A stretch of 64,000 nt of DNA from Albula goreensis (GCA_022829145.1 CM040743.1:30245646-30309645), one strand, 5' to 3'; shown: positions 26,006 through 38,773, numbered from the stretch's first letter. Numbers and translations are program-made. Notes: a model not told the origin generated them from the letters alone.

Positions 26006-28597
26006 ATTGTAATGTCATTCTGTCATGCAGCAAGTAAATATCCAAGCAAATGTCATGTATTCAGTTTATATCTTTATAACAATTGCAAGTATTTGTAAAA
26101 TAATAATATATATTTGTGCAGTGTCTGGTTTTAATACTTGTTGTTTGATGCAGTCCAAGAACCCAGATGGTCAAATCTTGAGAGCTCACAAGACAGAGTC
26201 AGGGATGTGGAAACTTAAATATTGGTCACATTCTCAGAGGCCAGTTAATGAAAGAGCAATGCCTCTTCTAGGTATTCAACCCAGTAGTGTACTGTGTCTC
26301 ATAATTCCTGTTTGAACTATTTCCGCCCCTGTAACTCCACCTCCACTGAGTTAATGTGATTGGCTCGAAAAAGGTTGCTCGCATCCCAAATATGGATTCG
26401 TTTATCGCCCTGAACTTTAATGCTTTTGACTGGTTCTTGGTAGAAAAATACATGTATGGTACACTGGGATAGGCTGAATGTCACTGATCTTGCCTTGATT
26501 CTCTACCAGAGAAAAGGCGGGGAAGCCTTACAAACTTGAGTTGTAGCCTTACAGCACTAGCAGTGCATGTCAGCGAACTGGTCTCAGCTTCAAAGTCAGG
26601 TTTTGGAACTCACAGTTATATATATAGTTGTCCCACTTTACCACACCCACAAAAATCATAATTTGCTATGGCCTACCTTCTTACAAGAGTTGTGTCATTC
26701 TTTAAAAAAAAAAAAGCTTTTCATATGCTAACCAAAGAGTTTGCATTGATAAGTGTAAATGCTTTGTAAGTACTGACTTGTTTCCAACTCCAAAAAAGAG
26801 TCACATTTTGTAAAATGTATCTGTTTATTAATTACACTACATAGTAGATCATAAACAATGACCATCTGGCAAAAATAAACTAAAAACCTACTGTCCCCAA
26901 GTTGTATTTCAAAGTAGAAGGAAATAAAGTTGCTCGGTTTTAGCAAAGTACGGCCTCACAGCAGTCCTCTCCTTTTGCATAGTGTTCACGGTGCCTTTTC
27001 AATTCTGAGAAAGACTGTTCCCCAGATGCTTGAGAACAGGTCATGTCTGTGTCTGTGTTCCCAAATTTGTTCTATCATTATTTTCCCCACTTTCCAAATT
27101 AGTTAGTGTTGTGGCTGTGGTGTAAACCTTAAGAGCAATAGTGATAGCTGTCAGAACTGAGTCGGATGCCTCCGTTTTGGTGTTGTTTCTGTGAGCACTT
27201 TATAAAAGGAATGACAGCTCTCTTTCTGTCAGAACACACTAACAGCAAATAATAGTAGTTAGCTCAACAAAATATAGGACTCAAAATATAAGGAAAACAC
27301 AGCACTGGGCTAAAAGGAAGAACTTTCAACTTGGAGTAAGCAAACAATATTAGGCCATAGTGCTACATACGTATTTTGCAACTGCTTGCAGTACATAGTT
27401 CAGATAGCATTTTTAATTTGTCACCTCATATATACACATGCTTTTTTTTCATGAAAGACATAGCATAACATTTTCAATTTAAACACTTTCAAGTCTGTAC
27501 AAAGCGATTGTATAAAAATGTATTTTAAACTTTTTATTATTAGTGCTGTACATCATTTTTAAAAATTTAGGTAATTTAAGTTGGTCCACACTAATGAAAT
27601 GGGTAGTAAGAATCAAATAGAATTTATTCATTTAATATATACAATGATAGAAAGCCACGATTCCATATATATGTATACTATACGATAGCATAATAAATAA
27701 GGATTGAAAGTGAATGTATCACTTTTTGGCTACTGAAACTGAGTTAAACAATGACCGTATGGCATATATACCATGAGGGTGAAAGGTGAGGTATTCACAG
27801 TTGGCTAAAACAGTTTCGTTGGAGGAAGGCCTGAGACACTATGTCAAACATTATATATGCTTCTTTTTTACATTTTATATATTATATATGTATCTGATTT
27901 ACATATATATTTTATATACGTATTTATCTTTTTTACATATTATATATAGATTTTATTATACTGAATATGCAAACATATCTAACAAAGCCATAAACTGAAC
28001 CAGACTCAACAATTACATTTGTAATGTGTAGTGACAAGATGACAGTTCCGATGCAGATAAATCCATGATTTCATCTACACACTAAAAAGTTATGATTGAG
28101 TTAATGCATGGAAATGAACAATAAATTATTTGGTCATTCCTAAGGATCATTGCACTGACAATATGATAAATCAATGAAAAATATGATCCAAAAATATTGC
28201 TTCTAATCATGATTATTCAGGATAATCTCTAAATCTGGAACAGGATTTGTCTGATTGCATGATTTTTTCAAGGAGACATATAAAAACTGATAGGAAACAT
28301 GAATAAGTTCAGTTGTGTTGTCCTTAAAATAGACCTTATGAACCATTGCATGCCTGTGGGGTATTTTCAGCTGTGAAACCCAAAGCACTCTATTTTGTAT
28401 GATTTGACGAAAGAGTGTGAAAACAACAGTGCATATTAAAAAAAAAAACATTTTACAACAAAAATCCAGGTTACATAGATTATTCTCGAAAGCAAATTCA
28501 TTCTCTGTTATCAGCAAGAAATAAATCCTGTTATTTCTATAAATCACCTCTATCAGCTTGACCACTACAAACAACAATTTCTCATTACATATACATA
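26006..28597. other. Intergenic stretch, nothing recognised
   Basis: AT-rich with a TATA-rich patch at about 27855-27960 and an A run near 26703. No gene or repeat family recognised. The minus-strand frame of 124 codons that ends at 28203 has no identifiable domain. Confidence 0.45.
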
Positions 28598-29179
28598 AGG
28601 GCTGTCAAAATAAATATATTAACGTTTACAATTAATCCCTTTGTCGGCAACAAGATGCAAGAAAAAAAGTGAAGATATTTTTGAAAGTTCCAGGTGTAAT
28701 GCACAGTTCAGGCTATGCCATACACTTGTCTAATGCCGCTTTGCCAAGATAAGACACACAACCCTGTAAAAACTTTCCAGGCAGACCCCGGCACACGAAT
28801 ATGCACAGCATGTGAACACCTTCACACCTTGCTGTGTAACGTTTAATAATAAAAAAAAAAGTTTTGTTTTTTTTAATTTAGACAAAACAACAGTAATATG
28901 TGCATTTGTATTTCACAAGAGCATAACTTCTGTGTACACAAAAAGATTTGAGTTGATATATTTCTTCTGTATTAATTCTACGTACATTTGGTAGTTGATC
29001 AATTTTCAATAAAAATATAGAAATAAACTTTTAGTATTTCTTAAAAATGCTTATATGTTTTCAATATATTTTTTCCCATTCAAAAATAAAAATAAATATT
29101 TTTAAATACAATAATGTGATTAACCAAATAATTAAAGCACGTCCTGCAATTATTTAACTTTTTAATCAATTGACAGCCC
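28598..29179. mobile_element. hAT-like non-autonomous element
   Basis: The ends AGGGCTGTCAA at 28598 and TTGACAGCCC at 29179 are inverted repeats. The adjoining sequence (ATTAACGTTTACAATTAAT on the left; TTAACTTTTTAATCAATTG on the right) is related to the abundant fish hAT-type repeats whose ends read GGGCTGTCAA and carry TTAA-rich sub-termini. The interior is AT-rich with no transposase. An eight-base target duplication could not be confirmed. Confidence 0.7.
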
Positions 29180-29212
29180 ATGTATATATATGAGAAATTG
29201 CATTCATATATA

Positions 29213-30544
29213 CAGAGGGTAGACTATAAACAATGGAACCACCAAATAAGGACCACTAATTTGTTGTAAGTAATCATAATTCTTTTTTCAGATACATTTA
29301 TTTTGCATCTTTTAATTTGAATATGGTGATATAGAAACCCTGAAAAGTAATATCAATGAAAATACTCACATATTGATCGTGAAAGTCAATTTTCTGACTT
29401 TCACCTGAACGATTTCCCACATGCCACAGTTTATGCTCTTGATTACATTACAAATATGACCTCACCTGTTCCTAAAAGTAATCCACAATCAAGCTGGTGT
29501 TACTACTCCAGCTAGTCCCTTGTACCCCTGTGCTAACACTCTCCCCTTCCTTTATACTAGTATTCCTTCAAGGAAAATCGGGAAATATGTTTGGCAGGCA
29601 CCGGCCTTTAAAACATAGTCTACACATCTGTTTCATATTAATTGTCTATAGTCATTACCACTACAGTATATTTCTGCTATAAAAGATATTTTAAAATTGA
29701 CGATTTAATATCTGAATTTTAACATGATCTAACATTGATTAAACGTAGTAGCAACAGGTGAGCAAAGCACACAAATGTCTCCACGAGAAGAATTCGCCAG
29801 TGTGTGCTTTCCTGCTGCTACTGAGTTTAATCAATACATATACAAGTATTTTTGCAAAGTGCTTTGTTGTGTGCACAAACTGTCTTTTTGTAGCTTTTAT
29901 TTCTTGTTTTTCATTTACTTTACTGCACCACTCTTCACTACTGTGTGGATGATTGTGATTGTATCACTTTTCGTTTGATTCAAGTACACATAACCTGGTG
30001 TAATGAGCACAAACCTGGGAATTTTAGCAATGGAAGAAATGAATATATTCTGATAAATTGTTACTTTTTCCCTTACATTTTATCCATCTGGATTGATTTA
30101 TGTCTAGATAAATGAAAATGATGCAAAGTATTGCTTATTCTAAGACAGGAACACCCTCATACAAACCACTAAGCAGATTTAAGAATGGTTTAGTGAACGC
30201 TGGGATGGAATCTAAAACGTATCATGGCCTCCCCAGTCACCAGAAATAAACATCACTGAAGAAGCTCTGCAAGATATGGCCAAGTCCAGACCTGAGTTAA
30301 AGGAACTACTTGGCCCATAGAGTGCAGAGTAGATTTCCTTCTCGTCCACCTTCTAAAGAAATGGAGGCATTCCATCTTCCTACTTAGACACAGCTCAGTA
30401 CTTGTGTAACTGTCTTACAAACGGAAATTAGGTAAAGGGCGGCCAGACTCCTTACTAGTTAATAAATGTTTATTCATGCAATGTTTTGTGGATATTATCC
30501 ATTATTTCCCATGTTCCATTATTTGATTTTATGTCTACCCTCTC
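29213..30544 (+). mobile_element. Degenerate Tc1-like element with both terminal repeats
   Basis: The left end CAGAGGGTAGACTATAAACA at 29213 (after TA) is matched in reverse by the right end reading ATGTCTACCCTCT at about 30543. The element is about 1.33 kb, typical of Tc1. Near 30225 the plus strand reads WPPQSPEINITEE, recalling the 'PPxSPDLNPIE' block that carries the catalytic Glu, followed by ALQDMAKSRPELKELLG. The remainder of the transposase is not readable and stops are frequent. It sits only 33 bp from the hAT-like element on its left. Confidence 0.75.
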
Positions 30545-31572
30545 ATCACATGATTCAGAAGTGGGCATGTTCCACAGTTAAAGCTGGTACTTACCTCAGC
30601 CTTACATACAAACATACAGTTGTTTCAAAATGTGCTTAGCTTGGTCAGATATCAGTTCATGAGCAAATTTTGCATTTTTCCAGGACCGATTTTGTTGCTC
30701 AGTGCTTTACTCACCTGCTTGTCCTTTAGATTTTATTTGGAGTTTTTTTGGGAAAAGATTACATATTTTCTAAGATTTCTGTTATGGGTTTCTAATCATG
30801 GATTTTCATTAAATTACCAGAATACATTAAAATAGTGATATTTTTAATTACAGGTACTTCCTTTTTTGATAAAAAAGCAATGCAATTAAATGGTTTTTGA
30901 CAGCTAGCCTTATGGAGTTAGTAAATTTTCCTTTTCTGTGATATGTCAGATCTTTAAAAATGGCTGCAGAATGAATATAGGCATTGAAATCAATGAGAAA
31001 GGTAAAACATTTTTGTACATAACATTTGTAACGTGAAATAAAACAAGACAGTAAAGCGTTTAAACAGTGGCAACACCTGCAATATCATAGAAGATATCAG
31101 TACATTTCTTTGCTGATTTCTTACTACCTCGACGCTTGTAAACATGTTACTTAGAATGATCAGACTCCAATTGTAGATTAATTGTAATGTGATTTTTACC
31201 AACGCTGTCGCTATCACGTTCAGACTGTTTTCAAACACGTCTCAGGGTCCTGAGTGCCATGTCCTTTTTCATTTGTTTCTTGTTGCTTCCAGTTGATGAC
31301 ATACAGTTAACAGTTCCAGTTCTATAAAACTGCAGTATGCTTAAAATCCTCCTTTTTCCAGTTCTCTGTTCTTCTCTATGTTTCTCCTTTTTTTAGGAAT
31401 AGCAAAAGTGTCAGTTTGAGAATTCCTTTTGCCCTTAATGGGAAGATGACCCTGGTGTGACCAGTCTGTTTTTCCTAGAGGCCATGATATGATGCGTTAG
31501 GAGGTGGAGTGAGAGAGCGAAGCTCCCTGGGGGAGGTTAAGGGCTGGGGGAAGGGGGGTCGTATGTGGGCTG
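30545..31572 (-). other. sntg1: 3' flank of sntg1 (3' UTR region)
   Basis: This is sequence directly downstream of the sntg1 stop codon on the minus strand. The first AATAAA on that strand lies at 30737-30732, about 0.84 kb past the stop, with an ATTAAA at 30848-30843. Either could be the poly(A) signal, but the transcript end is not determined by sequence alone. Confidence 0.5.
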
Positions 31573-31749
31573 TCAGGTGGAGAATTTGATCTTCCCCGTA
31601 GGTGCAGTACAAGAAACGGTGGCGGCCACGGAAGCCACAGCAGCAGCTCCCTGACTCCCCACAAACAGAGGATCCAGGCAAGCAACTTTGGCAGCAAAAA
31701 AGGAATGAATACAATGCAGCACCGCGAAGAGATTAGAAAACTCCAGTTC
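31573..31749 (-). CDS. sntg1: sntg1 terminal coding exon with stop
   Basis: 177 bp: 58 codons and a TGA stop at 31575-31573. The acceptor is a run of pyrimidines ending CCAG. The exon opens ELEFSNLFAVLHCIH, then SFFAAKVACLDPLF, which is the conserved end of the syntrophin-unique region. After that comes a low-conservation tail, rich in Ala, Val, Ser and Thr, ending GKIKFST. The tail is the part of gamma-1-syntrophin expected to vary between species. The (TA)n tract lies only about 100 bp upstream of the acceptor. Confidence 0.96.
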   Translation of the reverse strand, partial: ELEFSNLFAVLHCIHSFFAAKVACLDPLFVGSQGAAAVASVAATVSCTAPTGKIKFST

Positions 31750-31846
31750 CTGGAAAAAAAGAGATGTCTGTGAAAACATGGGCAATGACTCATTCATTCG
31801 GACACAAGAAGGACTGCAGTAATATACCATCACTGTGTGTGTGTAC

Positions 31847-31847
<1 letters not shown>

Positions 31848-31916
<69 letters not shown>
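31848..31916. repeat. (TA)n dinucleotide microsatellite
   Basis: About 34 uninterrupted TA units, preceded by a short TG run. On the sntg1 strand the tract lies 99-167 bases upstream of the last exon's acceptor. Its self-complementarity predicts cruciform or hairpin structure and frequent length change. Confidence 0.97.
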
Positions 31917-31919
<3 letters not shown>

Positions 31920-31992
31920 CAAGTGAGGACCTCTGTATGGATTTTATGGTAGTACTGCAAACATAACACTGTATTTTAAAGATTTTTTGGGG

Positions 31993-32170
31993 GGGGATTT
32001 TTCCACTTTATTTGACAGTTATAGTAGAGAGGCACACAGGAAATGCAGGAGAAAGAGAGAGGGGAGGACATGCAGCAAATCGCCCAGGCTGGATTCAAAC
32101 CAGGGCTGCTGTGGTACGGTCTTGGCCTTATGTGGCATGTGCTCTCTTGGATGAGCTACCGGGGTGCGCC
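31993..32170 (-). mobile_element. tRNA-derived SINE
   Basis: Read on the minus strand from 32170, the head begins GGCGCACCCCGGTAGCTCAT. It has a tRNA A-box-like stretch (TAGCTCATCC...AGAGC) and a B box GGTTTGAATCC (32101-32091), about the right distance apart for an RNA polymerase III internal promoter. The body continues through a GA-rich segment to a TTCCACTTTATTTGACAG-type region shared by a common fish SINE. It lies in the last sntg1 intron, in the same orientation as the gene. Confidence 0.75.
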
Positions 32171-33400
32171 TGACATTTTTTAATGACCTCATTTTTGCAA
32201 TGTAATGATAGGGATTGTATTGTAATATGTAGGATGACTGAACATGTATCCTCAAAACCTGTGAAGCGAGGTGCTGCTTCGTTTCGCTCTTGTAGTGAGG
32301 AAGACAAATACAATGTCATTTGAATGACAAGTGCAATCAGCTCAATAAGGTGGTTGACCAGCCAAACAAACCCTACCTCCCCATGGTATTTCATTATGAC
32401 CTCAGGGCAGCTAATTATACAAATACATTATTTACCAGACCAAAGAGAGGGAACCGTTTCCTTCGGCCATGTCATGATGGCATCATTCACCATGTTGCAC
32501 TACTGACTTGAACGATAAATCCACTTCCCCCCGATTCCCATTTAAGTCACATCCTCTGCTACAAATTTTGTTCTGAATCTGGCCACGGGTTTAAAAATCT
32601 ATGGCTGCAGGTCCTCTTGGGGCAGAACCATCCCAGCTTTTAAATAATCACTCTCATTAGCTTGAGCCTTGGCCATTATGGTATCCTTAGGACAAGGATA
32701 CTACGACTGCGCTGCTAGCTTTGTTTCATGGGATGTCGCTATTGATTGCTCTGTCTGACAGTCTAAGCTGCCATATAATATAATGGCACAAAACTAGTAA
32801 GGTGGTACTGTTTCGATCTGAGTTTTACTTTTGAGATTCAGTGAGTCAGAACTAAATATATAACATTTCATTAAAAACGTTTTCAGACCATTTCCATTGC
32901 TGTTGCAGTACGTGTAGCATCTGCACATATCTGGCTAATTTAGAAAACTGAAGGGCCAACTCCAGAAATGCATACATTATTACCACAGCCACAATACATT
33001 ATTACTACAGTCACAGTGACAGTCATAGTGCAGCAGATGTCTCATTCTTTGCAGATGGTACAGGGAGACTGCAGGAGTGAGTCACTAATCCATTCTGAGG
33101 ATGTTTTCCTGCTACCTAAAAGTCTCTCTCCCTTAGCACATCTATGGCATATTTCCTCACCCTCTGGATTCCAAGTCTCCATTGCACGTGCCCAGTTAAG
33201 ATTGTGTAAGATTGTGATGTCATTTCATCAGTCACTTTATTATTTCATCAGTTTGCCTGAATATATCACTCAGTAAGTGAGATGTATTGTAGAGGCTTGC
33301 TGTCTGTGCCAGATTATTGTTTACTGTGATCAGAATAATAATGTTTATTCTGATTTCATGCCAGTATATGTTTATGTTGACATATTGAAGGAATATTTAC
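32171..33400. other. sntg1 intron sequence, nothing recognised
   Basis: Unremarkable intronic sequence between the SINE and the exon at 33401; no repeat or regulatory element could be named. Confidence 0.5.
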
Positions 33401-33511
33401 CTTGGCTTCAATGAGTTTAGTGTCCTGATTTTGGAAGAGGAATTTGATTTTGCTCTTCCCGTCATCAGATGATCCTTTTAGTTGGGAGAACTTGTATCGC
33501 CAAAGAACTGC
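33401..33511 (-). CDS. sntg1: sntg1 exon: syntrophin-unique region
   Basis: 111 bp (37 codons, phase 0-0), with acceptor TCATTTTAG and donor GTAAAT. It encodes AVLWRYKFSQLKGSS, then DDGKSKIKFLFQNQD and TKLIEAK. WRYKFSQLKGSSDDGK is the most conserved signature of syntrophin C-termini. The donor GTAAAT is slightly weaker than the others but acceptable. Confidence 0.97.
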
Positions 33512-36500
33512 CTAAAATGAAGAGCACAATGGTTTTGGTAAGTGGCTTTTGGATTTTGTGTAGCTTTACAAATAGGAAAAACACACAGTTTCAAAAGTGC
33601 ATACGCAAGTCCTTACTAATAAAATAATCAAAACCCTTTCAGTTCATGGAATATCAAGACCAATTTTAACTTGTTACATAGGCTGAAATAGTGCAAGTAT
33701 ATTTCATATTTAAATATGTATTTTTTTATAAATCTTAATTAATTCAACGCGCAAACAAAATAAAATTTCCATTCCATTCAGTTGCATGGTTAACTACTGC
33801 CATGATGAGGTGATGAAATTGCAAAAGCAGCACATGTTACAATATACAGAGAAAAGCAGAGGTAGGCTGGAATCAGAATTGTCCTTCACCTTGTTTCGCA
33901 TGCGAGTTGTCAGACCAACTGAAAATCACAAGCTTTTTTGGCTCGAGAGATAAGTTGCAGTCAACACTCATGTTTCAGATGATAATGTTCAGTTCACTGT
34001 TATGTTCTTAACAAAAGGGAGATTACCAGTTGCTACGGCAATTAAGATAAATGAAAAAATGACATACTGGTGTACACAAAATGGTTGTAACAGAACATGT
34101 AGGGAGATGAACAAAATAAAATGAGTACAGAATAAATTCATCACTGTAACTATCACTGACTCACTGTTTATAGTAGCTTCTTCCTGTGAAGAGCCTTTGT
34201 TAATTTATTCAAACAATTCAATGAATGACAGTACACAGTGTCTCCACATATTACAAGACTGATGGCAAATTAAAATAAGAAAACTACAAGCAGCCAAAAA
34301 TGCAAAATTGCAGTTTCCAGAACAAGTGTAATAAAAGAAAAGATGAGAAGACAGCAAAAATGGTAACATTGCATATGTACATTGTGACAATCACATTTGC
34401 AGAATGCAAATAAAGCAGCCAGTTCTGCAGACCCTCAGGAACAAGAGGTTATATTGATGGAATAAGATGTGGCCGGGGGGAGCAGAGCTGCAAACTCAGA
34501 TTTATATAGTTGACTTTTCAAGGGTCCATTTACAAGTAGAGCATTGCAAAAAAGGTAGCAGGCCTTTGAGAATAAAAGGCCAGAGGTTCCATGGGAGAGA
34601 GAAAGCAGTCCTAGAGAGGGATTCCCGAGGGGAAACAGGCTTAATAGAGGCCACTGGTGCGGCGATGGCCTTCTGATTACTGTATGTCCACACGTATTTG
34701 CAAAGCTTTCTTATGTGTGATTTCCTCAGTCCAATTCCATCTTCAAAGTCCATACTTTACAGCCCAGGGATTCTGAAGGTAGCGGAATTCCCTGGCAATG
34801 CATTTTTGTTACGTTCAATCTTCTACTTTTGATACGGCCCATAAGGACATCATTTTGTATTGCGTAATTTCATCAAATTTGATAGAATTTAACCAACCAA
34901 ATATTTTTATTTTACAGAAAGTCATGAAATGAAAGTCTGATATTCACTCGAGTCAGAAACTGGAAGCTATTTTTAATAATGGGGTAAATATGGCACTATT
35001 TGAGAAAAAGTTTATCAAACTGCAATAATTATACTTTCGACTGCCTTGGATTAAACCTTATGACAGATTGATATTGCAGACTCATATTTATTACAACAAA
35101 CTAATTCTGATTTGTTCAGTCTCACCCAGTTATATCATGTATAGAAATACATGTGGTAATACAACACTAGTAAACCTGACTTCTCAGAATTCAGGGCTAT
35201 ATAAAAAATGGAGATCCAGTGATGCCTTTAACCTCTTTGTTTATGCTAATTGCTCATTGAGAATTAGGGAATCAAGGAATATGTATGATTTTTGTCTTAA
35301 AAGTTTGTGTAATTGGTTTGTGTTGTTTTCAGAAGAGGTTGCATAACATAACTCAATAGCTTTTCATTAACATAAAAAAACCTGGGCTTTATTTGCAAAA
35401 TATTTCTATGCAAGAGTTTGATCGACTTTCATACAACTTAAACTTCAACACACAAACTGACAAAAAAAGAAAAGGTTAACTCAAGAATAATATATGTTAT
35501 GACATTCACTTCAACTTCAACTGCAACATCTCTATAATTGTTAATTAGAGTAATTAGTTATTATGAATATGGCTTTAACATTTTAACCAGTATAGAGCCA
35601 GATGTGCACTTTCCCCTTCAGAGGCAACTGTCAATGGTGCATTAAACTAGGAGTACTGTTTTATGCACCATGTTTTATGTTTAGTAGTAGTGCTTTCCAA
35701 AATCCGTCTTTCTTGCCCATGAAACTGAGTGGCTCCTGAATCATTATCACTGGACCAGAAGGTTCTGTTGCTTTAGGATTAACATGAAAAAGGACTTAAC
35801 TGTAAATGAAAGCTTTACTGAGATGAAGGTTTTCTTGGAAAAAAAAAAACCCAACCTAATTGCGTTCTGTGTTGTGACATCACAAGACACCTTGTGTAAA
35901 CATGAAGAAATACCTGCTTGCAGCCCATAATAAATAATTTGTTTGGTTCAGTTCCTGCTATTGGGTCAAAACAGGGCTGTATTGTGTTCTCACTGCAATT
36001 GAATCACACAGGGTTTGTTTGGAACCGACCCAAGACCACCTCTCGGAAATGGTCTCGGACCGGTTGTTTTGGTCCGCACCCAAGTGCGATTGCTGCATTC
36101 ACACCTGCCCAAATCAATCACACCAAGGGAGTAAATGCACCAGGGTTTGATTCAAATGGACTAAAGAAGACAGATGTGAAAAAACCTAAGAGGATTTTAT
36201 AAAGCATTTCCCTTATCATTTTATCTTTATCATAATTTATCATTTCCAATTGTATTTGTGAACATGAAAATTAAGAAGTGTGCACTTTTTTTTTCAAAAG
36301 AACACACACATAGTTGGACCAGCTCACACCATTTGTTTATATATTGATTTGTTAAGTTAATTAGAGGCTTTAATTATTTGCTGTATTATTTATTAAGAAG
36401 GAGTCATGCACATTCCTGTGTTGCCGGTCATGTGTATCTTTTCATTTTGCAGTGTACCAACAGAGCCACAGTTTTACTATGTTGGAAGAAATTAGTTTGT

Positions 36501-37604
36501 TCACAAAAGTACAGACTCAAGCATCATGTTTGGGACTGCTGGTCATTGTACTGGTACTGTCAGAAATTAATACCACCATCTATCCACAATCCTGAAAACC
36601 AGGCTTAGTACTTAAACCATGCTTTTAAACTCTCTGTAATGGAAATGTTATTACTCAGGAGCTATAAAAAACAAAAAAGAAAACATGTCATAATATTTAG
36701 CTTCAATGCATTCATATTTGAAATTTCCTCTTGCTCTTACATGGTCAGTAACTTTACAACATCATGAATGTGATGCCTAAGACTATGGAATAATAGAGCA
36801 ATTTTTATAGACTATGAAAAGACTGGAGATTATAAATGGCGTTTCCAGAGTCAAAGTCTGAGGAAACTTTGGATGCCATACAACACTGCACATCTTCAGC
36901 TCCCCGCGAAACTCAATCTATTACTCTACCCACAAGACTCAATAATAAACCCTAAAATACCACTCTAAGAAATCCAGCTGTTGCTGATGCTTTTGCTGCC
37001 AAGCTCACTGAAAATAACATATAGCTGAAGTGGGTCTATGCTTCATTCATAAGACCTTCATTGAATTTCTATACGGTGCATCATAATACATTTTAATTTA
37101 TGTATGGCTTGTCATACACGGATAAGAGCCTTGACCACTAAATGGCTGTAATATAAAATACGTGAATATGACCTATTTTACTTACACATTAAAACTGCCA
37201 TTTTAAATATACAACATATTGTAAGGACTGAACAAGTGTCCTCTTCACATGTAATGATGCCCAGCTCAACTGATAGATTGCAGAGTCAAAGATCTGGCAG
37301 CTGTCAAGGTGTACTTCAGAGGAGTGCCCACGCTTGTTTATGTCGTCCCAGTTTAATTTAATGATATTGTACAGCCATGTCATGGACCTTGAATACAATT
37401 AGGCATTCTACAAAGGCAGTCAGTGGCAGCATCACATGATACTCACCACATGATATGGTAATTCATTCTGATAGGCAGGTTCCGTCAGATTGTGTGTGTG
37501 TGAGTGTGTGTGTAATTTAGAGGGAGAATCCAGGACAAAAGATGTGTCTCTGAAGTGCCTGTTTAAATGGCATGGGTAGAGGGTGCCAGACATACTGATA
37601 TGAG
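33512..37604. other. sntg1 intron sequence, mostly unrecognised
   Basis: AT-rich, with one possible MITE at 35970-36185 (listed separately) and an imperfect TG repeat near 37492-37513. No exon-like segment was found. Confidence 0.45.
35970..36185. repeat. Possible palindromic MITE or transposon edge
   Basis: Contains TGTTCTCACTGCAATTGAAT, GGAACCGACCCAAGACC, GGTCCGCACCCAAG and ATTCACACCTGCCC, then CACCAGGGTTTGATTCAAA and GATGTGAAAA. The 'GGTTTGnTT', 'CACCCAAG' and 'TTCACAC' motifs appear on both sides in partly mirrored order, as in fish MITEs. The ends are not clean. Confidence 0.35.
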
Positions 37605-38465
37605 CATACCGGGAGGTGCAAACATGCTGGGGATTTCACACACAACAGTGTCACTGTATTATCAAGAATTACCCATCACCCAGAAAAATACCCAGCCAAC
37701 AGTGGGCCTGCGGTGGGAAACAGGCCATTCATGAAAGAAAGAGGCTGACTGAGGCCGACATGACCTGTAACAGACGGGCTGGAGTCAGTCAACTAACAGC
37801 TGAGTACAGCAGCGTTGCCAAAAGAGGCACACAAGAGTGCACATCTCGTCAAACCTTGTTAAGGATGGGGCATGGCAGCCGACAACCTGACCAAGTTCCA
37901 CTCCTGTCAGCAAAAAAAACAAGAGGCTGCAGGATATGGCAGAGTCCGTGTAAGTGTAAATCCATGGATCCATCCTGACAGATGCAGACTGGTGGTGGCA
38001 GTGTCATGGCGTGGTGTGGGTTTTCATGGCACACATTGGGAGCCTTGATACGAGTACAGAATTGCTGAGAGCCATAGGATATTGGAATATCATAGCAAAT
38101 CAGACAGATTCAGTGCATCCAACTGCAAACAGATAATGCCCCATACGACAAGGCAGGGCTTGTCCAGGAATTGTTATGGGAACATGGCAAAGAATTCAGG
38201 TTATTGCAGAAGAATCACAAGTCACATGCTCTCAATTCCAATCATGCATCTGTGTAATGAGATGAAGTGATTTGGGGTAGAGATCCACCATCAGCCAATT
38301 TGCAACAACTATGGAAATCACTATGGAAACACTGGCCATCATCCCCATCCCTATGGTGTACGTTAAACACACTTTCCATGTTCCAACAAATTCTGTTGCT
38401 CTGAATGGAGAAAGGGGACCAACTTTCCTATTACAGTAAGTAGTGCAGCACCCAATAAAATAACA
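37605..38465 (+). mobile_element. Tc1-like element relic with transposase pseudogene
   Basis: Plus-strand translation in shifting frames shows a helix-turn-helix region (RAGVSQLTAEYSSVAKR), the linker block TLLRMGHGSRQPDQVPLL (family form 'LLRMGLRSRRPVRVP'), GGGSVMAWCGFSWHTLG (about 37990-38030), and LQTDNAPYDKAGLVQELL around 38125, where the 'QDNAP' block carrying the second catalytic Asp still keeps Asp. The first Asp block is not visible and the 'SPDLNPIE' block is unrecognisable. Several stops are present. It lies inside the sntg1 intron, in the opposite orientation to the gene. Confidence 0.8.
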
Positions 38466-38680
38466 TCTCTGTGCAGAAATCTTACTACCAATTCTTATTT
38501 ATATTGGCTTTTAAGAAAATTCATTTTGAATGTTACCAGAGCAAGTTTTAGTGCAGCGAAATCATTACACATTATGGTAATTTTTTTGTGTTAATAAACT
38601 GATCATTTTTTCCCTCTTCATATGAGAGTGATTATGAATATTACTGATGAAAATAATAATTGACTTTTTTGTTAACTTAC

Positions 38681-38773
38681 CTTTGATGCTGCATCAAAGC
38701 ATATAAAACCCATTCCAAAGTCTATTGTGAGTCCCATTAGGTGACTTTCCATTATGCAGGCGTATGTTTTGCA
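38681..38773 (-). CDS. sntg1: sntg1 exon: start of syntrophin-unique region
   Basis: 93 bp (31 codons, phase 0-0). The acceptor is an extended poly-T followed by CAG, and the donor is GTAAGT. The peptide is CKTYACIMESHLMG, then LTIDFGMGFICFDAASK. In the family this segment follows the PH domain and begins the C-terminal syntrophin-unique region that helps bind dystrophin-family proteins. The frame flows without interruption from the exon at 40287-40135 (ERIQ/CKTY). Confidence 0.95.

Noticed and set aside
28203-28577. 124-codon minus-strand frame
   Set aside because: No domain recognised, AT-rich codons, no splice signals in useful places; probably chance.
31497-31793. Overlapping minus-strand frames at the end of sntg1
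   Set aside because: They are out of frame with the syntrophin reading (shadows of the terminal exon); only the frame ending at 31573 continues the conserved protein.
31993-32170. Possible tRNA gene (A and B boxes)
   Set aside because: Only the promoter boxes are preserved, the cloverleaf is not, and the body continues into a SINE tail.
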